From Chthonomonas sp035294505 (GTDB lineage Bacteria; Armatimonadota; Chthonomonadetes; Chthonomonadales; Chthonomonadaceae), in assembly GCF_035294505.1 (NCBI RefSeq), contig NZ_DATGKU010000169.1, forward strand, positions 1 through 5,207: 5,207 nt of DNA. Direction: 5' to 3'. Shown piece by piece: positions 1 to 5,127 of the stretch (the stretch's first letter is position 1; each line of letters starts with the position of its first letter). A program made the translations under genes and the position numbers. The notes beneath the pieces were generated by a model, which was not told the DNA's origin, ran no database searches, and worked only from the letters and a program-made list of their open reading frames with translations.

Positions 1-1
1 A

Positions 2-148
2 GGCGCTTATGCCTCCGCCGTAGGACAGCCGAAAGATGAAAACCGGTTTGAAATAGGGTTTGTGTTCCATTTCCAAAACATCTTCAATCAACACATCGGC
101 CCTCGCCGAACCCTTCAGAATCTACAGCATCAGTACATCCCAGAATAG
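2..148 (+). CDS. 3' end of an unidentified CDS (partial, 5' end outside window)
   Basis: An open frame runs from the first bases of the window to a TAG at 146-148, giving 48 residues. It holds an alternating polar/hydrophobic stretch (RFEIGFVFHF) and ends in a basic, Gln/Asn-rich tail (about HIGPRRTLQNLQHQYIPE). Codon choice resembles the neighbouring genes, with many GCC, ATC, TTC and GGC codons. The stop lies 18 bases before the ATG of the next gene, on the same strand, as expected inside an operon. The alternating stretch would fit the last strand of an outer-membrane beta-barrel, and YtkA-domain genes often sit beside metal-efflux or outer-membrane transport genes. Too little is visible to name the product. 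A chance open frame of this length is possible, so confidence is moderate. Confidence 0.55.
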   Translation, partial: GAYASAVGQPKDENRFEIGFVFHFQNIFNQHIGPRRTLQNLQHQYIPE

Positions 149-166
149 AAAAGAGGATAAACAACC

Positions 167-1096
167 ATGAAGCCACAGGCTTGGAAAATACAAAGCGTTC
201 TCCTAACGACTTTAGTTACGCTAAATATACTCGCAACGGCGGCGCTCGCTCAAACCACCGATCAAGAAAGCATGAGAGATATGCCGATACTGCACCCGAA
301 ACAGACCTATGTGGTAACGGGGAAGGAGGATTGGAGCGCCCTCACCGGCTTCGGTACAAAGACGGCAGAAATCACCATGATGAACCTCATGATGGTTGGT
401 GGTTCAGGCATGGAGCACATGAGTATGCGGATGGATAAGGGTTCCGGTGCACCCGAAACGGTCTCACCTTTACCTAGCGGGCTTCAAATTCGAGCTACCA
501 TAACTCCCAATCCACCCAAAGTAGGCCAAAACCAGCTCGATCTCTTTATCACCGGCCCCGATGGCAAGCCGCTGAGTGGTCTTAAACTACAGGCCACGGT
601 CGAGATGACCAGCATGGATATGGGGGTAGCACATCCAACCGTCGAAGAGCCAGAACCCGGGCATTATGTGTTAAAACCCACCTTCTCCATGCTTGGTCCG
701 TGGCGTGTGCGAATAAGCGATATCGGCTCTCAAAGCAAGTTGCGCAGCGACTTTCTCTTCGACGTCGGTTCAAAAACGCCTTGGTCTCAACCTCCACCCT
801 GGCATGTAGAGCTAACGCAGCCCCTCGACAAACCGCAGATTGGGAAAAATACGCTTGTCTTTCGCGTGCTCGATCCGCAGGGCCAACCGATAAAAGGCGC
901 TAAAGTGGATGTCTCTGTAACCATGACGACTATGAACATGGGCACGGCGCATCCAAAGGTCGTTGAGAAAGAGGGGGTCTACTCTACCCAAGTCGAGTTC
1001 ACCATGTTAGGGCCCTGGCGTGTTACGTTACGCATAACGCCACCTAAAGCAAAACCCTTCGTGCAGAATTTCGATTTCGAGGTAAAGGGAGAGTAG
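167..1096 (+). CDS. Exported protein with two tandem YtkA-like domains and a Met-rich segment
   Basis: This 309-residue protein has a clear Sec signal peptide: a basic start, a hydrophobic core at about residues 10-26, and an ALA-Q cleavage site after residue 28. Residues 71-89 are very rich in methionine with one histidine (MMNLMM, then MEHMSMRM). Two copies of a beta-sandwich domain follow, at about 105-200 and 213-307. They share GxNxL, MTxMxMGxAHP (147-157 and 253-263), GxY and MLGPWRV (175-181 and 280-286), offset by about 105 residues. These are the hallmarks of the YtkA-like family, which is often found with copper or heavy-metal efflux proteins such as CusB. Periplasmic or surface metal binding or chaperoning is inferred from the Met/His motifs. 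The ATG is preceded by AAGAGGA at 151-157, nine bases away. The short gap to the preceding stop suggests co-transcription. Domain family is fairly sure; metal specificity is not. Confidence 0.85.
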   Translation: MKPQAWKIQSVLLTTLVTLNILATAALAQTTDQESMRDMPILHPKQTYVVTGKEDWSALTGFGTKTAEITMMNLMMVGGSGMEHMSMRMDKGSGAPETVSPLPSGLQIRATITPNPPKVGQNQLDLFITGPDGKPLSGLKLQATVEMTSMDMGVAHPTVEEPEPGHYVLKPTFSMLGPWRVRISDIGSQSKLRSDFLFDVGSKTPWSQPPPWHVELTQPLDKPQIGKNTLVFRVLDPQGQPIKGAKVDVSVTMTTMNMGTAHPKVVEKEGVYSTQVEFTMLGPWRVTLRITPPKAKPFVQNFDFEVKGE

Positions 1097-1117
1097 ACGG
1101 CATCGCCCACTCAGACT

Positions 1118-1153
1118 GCAAGCCGTTCGGAGTGCGGGGCTATACCGGCTTGC
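1118..1153. repeat. 8+8 inverted repeat in the convergent intergenic region
   Basis: GCAAGCCG at 1118-1125 pairs perfectly with CGGCTTGC at 1146-1153 across a 20-base loop, just after the stop of the YtkA-domain gene. No T-run follows on the + strand, so it is not a standard intrinsic terminator. It could stabilise the mRNA 3' end or be chance. Apart from this, 1097-1194 shows nothing recognisable. Confidence 0.3.
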
Positions 1154-1194
1154 TCTGCAAAACCGCTCTATTACCTGGGGTAGAGGCGAACAAA

Positions 1195-1224
1195 AAGGGC
1201 ATCTCCTGATCAGGAGATGCCCTT
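1195..1224 (-). terminator. Intrinsic terminator of the sedolisin locus, possibly bidirectional
   Basis: The 30 bases are a perfect palindrome centred on TGATCA, with a GC-rich outer arm (GGGCATCTCC at 1197-1206 and its complement at 1213-1222). Read on the - strand, the stem is followed by a T-run (the AAAAA at 1192-1196 on the + strand), and it begins 11 bases after the protease stop at 1236. On the + strand only CTTCTC follows, so termination of the convergent YtkA-domain gene would be weaker. Because the dyad is fully symmetric there is almost no loop in the written sequence; a few central bases must stay unpaired. Confidence 0.8.
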
Positions 1225-1235
1225 CTCACTGTTAA

Positions 1236-2483
1236 CTAATGGGTTATCGTTAGACTAAAGTCATCCACCACAAAGTTCGTAGGTACATTGGTGGTCTGAC
1301 GTGCCGTAAGGCGCAGCAGCAGCGTCTTTCCTGAAAAAGCGGTGGTGCGGAAGAGGCTCCGAACATACATATAGCCCGGTCGTGCGTTGCGGTTGGAGTA
1401 GGTTGGCAGCGACCAAACCACACGACCTGTGCTGGGGTCTATAAACTGCACCGTAAGCGTATCCACAACCTGGTTCGTATGCTGTTGCGTATCTATGTGC
1501 AGGAAGAAAGAGAACGCCGGCATCCCGGCAACGTAGGTTGGGAAGGTAACCAACTGTTCGAGCGTGTCGGTTTGAGGCTGGGTGTGCCCGCCCAACCAAG
1601 CGTCCCATTGGCCGGAGTGAGGCGGTTCCTGCGGGCTATCTGCGATGATAGATGGACTGGAAACCTGCCATGGCGAGGGATCGCTTGCGCCTTGCTCGAA
1701 GCCAGGATTGCCGATGAGATTTGAAGGTGTCGGCAGTGGTAGGGAGGGAGACGCCAAGTCCGTCAAGAGGTTGGTACCGATCAAGGTGCCCAAGCCGGTC
1801 GCATCGTCATAACCGGGCACAGCCGGATAGTACTTGTTGCTTCCCGAAGTAATATCATGAAAGTCCTGCGCATAGTGGGTGGCGTTTCGTGCGATGGCAT
1901 AGAGCGCCGGGTTGGCAAAGCCCAGAGGGGGAAGGTGTGCTTGCGCCCGCGCCTCATTAACCAACGCGGTGAAAGCTGCCCAGGAGGGAGCGCACGCGCT
2001 TGTACCCCCCACGTTTATCCACACCCCCTGAAGGAAAGTGGCATAGCCGATGTCACAGTTCAGGGCCACATCGGGCACGTTGCGCATGGTGGTTGAGCCT
2101 TTGGAAGCAGCCGAGATAAGCCCTTGTTGGTACGATGGAATAGGCCACAAGGCGCTGATACCGCCGCCGCTCTTCACCGAAGCGACTTCGGCGCTCCAGG
2201 CTCCGCCGGGGCTAACCGTGTAGAGTCGCGTTCCTCCGGTGCCTACCATGTAGGGCTGTGCCGCCGGGTCGTCTACGCTCAGCGTGGTACCATCATCATA
2301 GGCGCCATTGTCTCCGGAGGCCGCATAGACGGTCTGCCCTTGGGCCGCCATCTGCATGAAGATGGCGTTCTCCGCTTGAATAATGCTCAGCGGCATTTGA
2401 TCTTCTGGAGCACCCCACGAGGTAGAGACCTGCTTGGCGAGATTATCGTTGGCGATACGCGACCAAGTATCCACATAACCCAC
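1236..2483 (-). CDS. C-terminal part of the split sedolisin: Ser/Asp catalytic residues, calcium-site region, beta-sandwich tail
   Basis: This 415-codon frame opens only at a GTG (2481-2483) inside the catalytic domain, with no convincing ribosome binding site and no signal peptide, so it is probably not an independent gene. It carries STSWG (20-24), AASGDNG with the oxyanion Asp58, and VGGTSACAPSW with the nucleophile Ser162 (codon 1998-2000). The FHDITSGSN and GYDDATGLGT segments (208-233) correspond to the C-terminal calcium-binding region of sedolisins. From about residue 255 a further domain of some 160 residues begins (NLIGNPGFEQG) and ends in VVDDFSLTI. That pattern is typical of the C-terminal beta-sandwich, carbohydrate-binding-like extensions on some bacterial secreted proteases; its ligand is unknown. 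A terminator follows within 11 bases of the stop. Confidence 0.8.
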   Translation of the reverse strand: MGYVDTWSRIANDNLAKQVSTSWGAPEDQMPLSIIQAENAIFMQMAAQGQTVYAASGDNGAYDDGTTLSVDDPAAQPYMVGTGGTRLYTVSPGGAWSAEVASVKSGGGISALWPIPSYQQGLISAASKGSTTMRNVPDVALNCDIGYATFLQGVWINVGGTSACAPSWAAFTALVNEARAQAHLPPLGFANPALYAIARNATHYAQDFHDITSGSNKYYPAVPGYDDATGLGTLIGTNLLTDLASPSLPLPTPSNLIGNPGFEQGASDPSPWQVSSPSIIADSPQEPPHSGQWDAWLGGHTQPQTDTLEQLVTFPTYVAGMPAFSFFLHIDTQQHTNQVVDTLTVQFIDPSTGRVVWSLPTYSNRNARPGYMYVRSLFRTTAFSGKTLLLRLTARQTTNVPTNFVVDDFSLTITH

Positions 2484-3421
2484 GCGGTATTAGGTCCCTC
2501 GTAGACGATAATTCGCGAGGCCCCAGGTGCCAATCCAACCATAAGCTCGATGTCGAAAGTCACTTCGATAGCGCCGTTGCCCGGCTTGCCGTCGAAACCG
2601 TCTATCAGTACATTCTGCAGAGGGACGTTGGGCAAGTGGAAGTAGTTTTCGTAGCCCTGAATGTCCGACGGATTATATCCATCCAGTTCAAGCAGCCCCA
2701 AAATTTGGCCGGCACCGGTTTGCGCTGTGGGGAAGCTATAGGCGGTTTTGATGTCTGACGGAGACAGACCGCCGTTGGGGCCGGTGCCACCGTGCGGGGC
2801 GACGCCAAGCACATCGTAGGCTTGCGAAAACACATGGGCAAAGGGATGGATATTGGCTGCGGTATCAAGCCCAATCACGCCAGCAAGAGGCACCGGTGGC
2901 GCCTTGGGGTTGCGATCGGGAGCGCGAAAGAGGCGGCCATCCGGCCCTATAAACTGAAGCAGATGCAGCCTAAAGGCGCTCTCTACCGTCCGAGCCGGTG
3001 CCTCCACATCGAGCAGCAGGCGATTTCTGTGCGTTCCAACCACACGAAAACCTTGAGCCTGCGCCCAGAGAGCTACTTGGGCATACTCCTGAGGTGTTGG
3101 GGCGAACCATGCGGTGAACTGCTGCGGTGTAAGATAGTGGCCATATAGCGGATCCGATGGGTCATACAATCGCCGGATCAGTTGCTGAAGCTGTTGCTGA
3201 TGGCGCAACGGCAACACCAGCGTCAGCGAGAGCACCTCATTCGGCTCCGTTTTGGCCACGGGGTGCGAGAGGGCCATAATGGAGGGCAGATGCCCCGGCA
3301 GCCGTTGCAAAGGCGTTTGCGCCACCACCTTAGTGGGCACAAGCACAACGACCCCCAAAAATAGCATCCATATAATAGCCCTACTTCTTCTATGCACTTC
3401 ACATAGGAAACGGTTAGACAT
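2387..3421 (-). CDS. N-terminal part of the split sedolisin: signal peptide, propeptide, Glu/Asp catalytic pair
   Basis: This 344-residue frame starts with a basic segment and a hydrophobic core at about residues 16-30, with likely signal cleavage near VVAQ (residues 32-35). Residues about 60-190 match the pro-kumamolisin activation domain; the stretch DPSDPLYGHYLTPQQF (87-102) is characteristic of it. The catalytic domain begins near residue 215 (LSPSDIKTAYSFP). In the segment at 284-299, Glu286 and Asp290 are four residues apart, the spacing of the Glu/Asp pair of the sedolisin Ser-Glu-Asp triad. Family-like sequence continues to YEGPNTA (307-313). The last roughly 30 residues, to the stop at 2387, are out-of-frame sequence unlike a sedolisin. 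The frame therefore lacks the oxyanion Asp and nucleophilic Ser and could at most yield an exported, inactive propeptide fragment. Confidence 0.8.
   Translation of the reverse strand: MSNRFLCEVHRRSRAIIWMLFLGVVVLVPTKVVAQTPLQRLPGHLPSIMALSHPVAKTEPNEVLSLTLVLPLRHQQQLQQLIRRLYDPSDPLYGHYLTPQQFTAWFAPTPQEYAQVALWAQAQGFRVVGTHRNRLLLDVEAPARTVESAFRLHLLQFIGPDGRLFRAPDRNPKAPPVPLAGVIGLDTAANIHPFAHVFSQAYDVLGVAPHGGTGPNGGLSPSDIKTAYSFPTAQTGAGQILGLLELDGYNPSDIQGYENYFHLPNVPLQNVLIDGFDGKPGNGAIEVTFDIELMVGLAPGASRIIVYEGPNTAWVMWILGRVSPTIISPSRSLPRGVLQKIKCR
2481..2489 (-). other. Frameshift site in the sedolisin gene
   Basis: On the - strand the frame passes through ACC GCG TGG, but family-like sequence needs ACC GCx GTG GGT TAT, so one base is missing (or two are extra). 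The downstream frame is closed by a TAA at 2490-2492 and the upstream frame is conserved to the codon after ACC, so the lesion must lie in these few bases. Loss of one G from an ancestral GCGGTGGG is the simplest repair. No long homopolymer is present. Confidence 0.85.
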
Positions 3422-3487
3422 GGAAAACCTCCTCTCAGGAAGCGTCGTCGCAAAACACTCAGACGGACGCGCAGTAGACCTAATTCC

Positions 3488-3496
3488 ATTATAACA
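3488..3496 (-). promoter_or_regulatory. Extended -10 promoter of the sedolisin gene
   Basis: Read on the - strand this is TGT followed directly by a perfect TATAAT, i.e. an extended -10 element (TGnTATAAT) for the housekeeping sigma factor. No good -35 hexamer is seen at 16-18 bases, which extended -10 promoters can do without. Transcription would start near 3481, giving a leader of about 60 bases before the ATG at 3421. Confidence 0.65.
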
Positions 3497-3530
3497 CAGG
3501 GCGTCGGCCTTCCTTTCGGATTCATGAGCA

Positions 3531-3576
3531 GAACTTCCGCTCGCTCGAAGACAAAAGGATAGACGGGAACTTCTGC
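3531..3576 (+). repeat. Direct repeat GAACTTCyGC upstream of the sigma factor gene
   Basis: GAACTTCCGC at 3531-3540 recurs as GAACTTCTGC at 3567-3576, nine of ten bases identical and 36 bases apart. Both contain GAACTT, the core of many ECF -35 elements. They could be two promoter elements, two regulator sites, or chance. Confidence 0.4.
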
Positions 3577-3594
3577 CTTAAAAGAAGCCGTAAG
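3566..3594 (+). promoter_or_regulatory. Candidate ECF-type promoter for the sigma/anti-sigma operon
   Basis: GGAACTT at 3566-3572 matches the common ECF -35 element, and CGTAAG starts after 16 bases (3589-3594), resembling CGTA-type -10 elements. ECF operons are often autoregulated this way. The predicted start near 3600 would leave a leader of under 20 bases and place the ribosome binding site at the very 5' end, which is tight. No housekeeping-type promoter was found for this gene. The match is suggestive only. Confidence 0.35.
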
Positions 3595-3597
3595 GCA
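3574..3597. repeat. 7+7 inverted repeat next to the sigma factor ribosome binding site
   Basis: TGCCTTA (3574-3580) and TAAGGCA (3591-3597) are perfect reverse complements separated by 10 bases, ending four bases before the AGGAGG at 3601-3606. It overlaps the candidate promoter, so it could be an operator (arms about one and a half helical turns apart, centre to centre) or an mRNA hairpin affecting initiation. Confidence 0.45.
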
Positions 3598-3617
3598 AAG
3601 AGGAGGCAGCAAAGAAA

Positions 3618-4256
3618 ATGGATATTGCGAATCTCGTCACCAGTTCGGCTAAGGCACAAAACGTTCGTGAAGAGTTCGACCGCCTCGTGCGGCGATGTCA
3701 TCGGCAAGCCTACAATATCGCATATCGCCTCACAGGCAACCATGCCGATGCCGAAGACCTCACTCAAGAAGCATTTCTCCGTGCCTATCGCTTCTTCGAC
3801 CGCTATAACCGATCCATGCCCTTTGAAAACTGGCTCTACCGCATTATGTCGCGTGTATTCATTGACGAGCTTCGCAAAAAACCCAAATGCCATATCCAAT
3901 CCCTTGACCAGCCTCTTCCCGGTAGCGATAACGACAGCGACATCCTCCTCGAAATCCCCGATCCCGATTCCGATCCACAGACCATCCTCATGAACCAAAC
4001 CCTCGAAGAAAACCTGCAACTCGCCCTTAACTCTCTTCCCGTAGAGTTTCGCGTGGCCGTTGTGCTTGCAGATATCGAGGGGCTTTCGTACGAGGAGATC
4101 GCCCAGAGTATGGGCTGTTCGCTAGGAACCGTTCGTTCGCGACTGCACCGGGGTCGTAAAATGTTGCGCAAGAAACTTAACGTCCTTCCTAAAGAGGAAC
4201 CTGCCGATGCCGAAAGCGATTCGTGCACCGGCTTTGGCATAGAGGAAACCGCTTAA
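3618..4256 (+). CDS. ECF-type RNA polymerase sigma factor
   Basis: This 212-residue protein has the two-domain layout of group 4 (extracytoplasmic function) sigma factors. Sigma region 2 spans about 20-90: helices from FDRLVRRCHRQAYNIAY, then DAEDLTQEAFLRAY (44-57), the core-binding and -10 recognition segment, and WLYRIMSRVFIDELRKK (72-88). A linker rich in Asp/Pro/Ser (97-122) leads to sigma region 4 at about 130-188, with the -35-reading helix-turn-helix YEEIAQSMGCSLGTVRSRLHRG (158-179). Regions 1 and 3 are absent, as expected. An acidic 20-residue tail follows. The ATG is the only suitable start; AGGAGG at 3601-3606 lies 11 bases upstream, slightly far. The gene is divergent from the protease gene and precedes its likely anti-sigma factor by 81 bases with no terminator between. 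The regulon cannot be read from the sequence. Confidence 0.95.
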   Translation: MDIANLVTSSAKAQNVREEFDRLVRRCHRQAYNIAYRLTGNHADAEDLTQEAFLRAYRFFDRYNRSMPFENWLYRIMSRVFIDELRKKPKCHIQSLDQPLPGSDNDSDILLEIPDPDSDPQTILMNQTLEENLQLALNSLPVEFRVAVVLADIEGLSYEEIAQSMGCSLGTVRSRLHRGRKMLRKKLNVLPKEEPADAESDSCTGFGIEETA

Positions 4257-4337
4257 AATTTGGTCTGTCGCTTCTTTTCGCAATCGGTCAACCAACTTTC
4301 ATAGAGGAAAACTAGAGAGAGATAGGAGAGCCTAAGA

Positions 4338-4934
4338 GTGATCTGCTACAAAGTGAAATCTCTTCTTTCTGCTTATATTGATGGCGAGCTATCTGAAGAT
4401 GAGTATCGGTTCGTTACCACGCACCTGCAGCGCTGTGCAGCGTGCCGCAAAGAACAGCAGGAGCTTCTTACGACGAAGCGGCTGCTCTCTTCCCTACGGG
4501 TGAAAGCACCCCGGTGCGATATTCCCGAACAGATAGCCCGTCGCTTAGACACTCAAATTGGCCCTTCTGTGGCGCAAAGCTTCAACTGGCAGCAGTTCCT
4601 GAGGGAGCTGTTTGCACCGCCACAACTCTCTCCGCGCTTCACGGTTCTCGTCGCCACACTCTGCCTTTTGCTGGCTTTTCTTGTCTACCGAAAACATCAT
4701 CAGCCGGCCACCATCCTGTGGCATTCTGGAGGCAATACCATCGCCTCCACGTTCACCAACGATACGCCCACCTCAAGCGACAATGAATCCCCTTCCTATA
4801 CCTATGTTCCTACCCAACCGGTTACCTACCAAAACGCCGAGCCTATTCTCCCACTCCATCCGGAAACGCTCCCTTCCTCGTTCTCCATCTTTTACCATCA
4901 GCGTTTCCTACCGTTCACTTTCCCTAACCACTGA
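4338..4934 (+). CDS. Membrane-anchored zinc-finger anti-sigma factor (zf-HC2 type), GTG start
   Basis: This 198-residue protein begins with the anti-sigma zinc-finger domain: Cys3, then YIDGELSEDE (13-22) and His29-x3-Cys33-x2-Cys36, the zinc-coordinating ZAS motif. This domain binds and silences the partner ECF sigma factor in the cytoplasm. One transmembrane segment is visible at about 101-117 (FTVLVATLCLLLAFLVY). The remaining 80 residues, outside the membrane, are rich in Ser, Thr, Pro and Asn, look unstructured, and resemble no known sensor domain. The start is GTG at 4338; an in-frame TAG at 4323-4325 excludes anything earlier, and AGGAG at 4324-4328 is nine bases upstream. It lies just downstream of the sigma gene, the usual arrangement, and a strong terminator follows. 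Release of the sigma factor could be by proteolysis or a redox/zinc change; the sequence does not tell. Confidence 0.88.
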   Translation: MICYKVKSLLSAYIDGELSEDEYRFVTTHLQRCAACRKEQQELLTTKRLLSSLRVKAPRCDIPEQIARRLDTQIGPSVAQSFNWQQFLRELFAPPQLSPRFTVLVATLCLLLAFLVYRKHHQPATILWHSGGNTIASTFTNDTPTSSDNESPSYTYVPTQPVTYQNAEPILPLHPETLPSSFSIFYHQRFLPFTFPNH

Positions 4935-4957
4935 CATCCGTTCCCCATCCTCCATTG

Positions 4958-4989
4958 GAAGCTCTTCCTTGTGAAGAGCTTCTTTTTTT
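4958..4989 (+). terminator. Intrinsic terminator of the sigma/anti-sigma operon
   Basis: GAAGCTCTTC (4958-4967) pairs perfectly with GAAGAGCTTC (4973-4982) across a five-base loop (CTTGT), followed at once by seven Ts (4983-4989). It lies 23 bases after the anti-sigma stop and separates this operon from the MinD gene. Confidence 0.93.
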
Positions 4990-5075
4990 ACCGATTTCCA
5001 GGTTAGGTGATAATAGAAGCGATTTCGATTTAAACAGGGCACAGCTTTTAGGCGAAGAGGCGCGAAAGGAGCGGG

Positions 5076-5081
5076 TATAAT
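5076..5081 (+). promoter_or_regulatory. -10 box of the probable minD promoter
   Basis: A perfect TATAAT lies 46 bases before the minD ATG, in the gap after the operon terminator, where a new promoter is expected. No clear -35 hexamer or TG extension is seen, so strength is uncertain. Transcription would begin near 5088, giving a leader of about 40 bases. The rest of 4990-5127 shows nothing else recognisable. Confidence 0.5.
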
Positions 5082-5127
5082 ATGCATCTAATTGCTGCAA
5101 GATCACCCTTTTAGGAGAACGCCCTCC

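Larger units (their letters stand above)
1236..3421 (-). pseudogene. Secreted sedolisin (peptidase S53, pro-kumamolisin type), broken by a one-base frameshift
   Basis: The two - strand reading frames covering this span are one gene. The upstream frame carries the signal peptide, propeptide and start of the catalytic domain. The downstream frame continues the same fold exactly where the first loses similarity. Upstream homology stops after YEGPNTA and downstream homology resumes at VGYVDTWSR, with no residues missing. Restoring one base near 2481-2489 gives a 728-residue protein with a complete catalytic set: Glu286, Asp290, oxyanion Asp371 and Ser475 in restored numbering. Sedolisins are serine-carboxyl endopeptidases, usually active at acid pH, exported as proenzymes that remove their own propeptide. 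As written, neither half can be catalytic. The start is firm: ATG at 3421, with AGGAGG (complement of 3428-3433) six bases upstream. Promoter and terminator also look intact, so the lesion is recent or is a sequence error. Confidence 0.88.

Noticed and set aside
2481..2483. GTG as a genuine start of a separate downstream protein
   Set aside because: It lies inside the catalytic domain, has only a weak GAGG 13 bases upstream and no signal peptide, and the product would lack half of the catalytic residues.
2481..2500. Programmed -1 frameshifting joining the two sedolisin halves
   Set aside because: The bases at the junction (ACC GCG TGG GTT on the - strand) do not form an X XXY YYZ slippery heptamer, no convincing downstream stem or pseudoknot is evident, and sedolisins are not known to use recoding.
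2124..2504. 126-codon + strand open frame inside the protease gene
   Set aside because: It is antisense to conserved catalytic-domain sequence and its translation is low-complexity with no family features.
3223..3612. 129-codon open frame on the - strand overlapping the protease start
   Set aside because: It overlaps the signal peptide and propeptide coding sequence in another frame and the promoter region; no domain or ribosome binding site supports it.
3522..4019. 165-codon open frame on the - strand opposite the sigma factor gene
   Set aside because: It is antisense to a clear sigma factor, has no recognisable motif, and is a frame shadow of it.
5009..5014. GATAAT as an alternative -10 box for minD
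   Set aside because: It has no matching -35 and lies over 110 bases from the start, whereas a perfect TATAAT lies closer at 5076-5081.
4924..5106. 60-codon - strand open frame across the terminator and minD leader
   Set aside because: It spans an intrinsic terminator and the minD -10 box, and its Ser/Lys-rich translation shows no family features.
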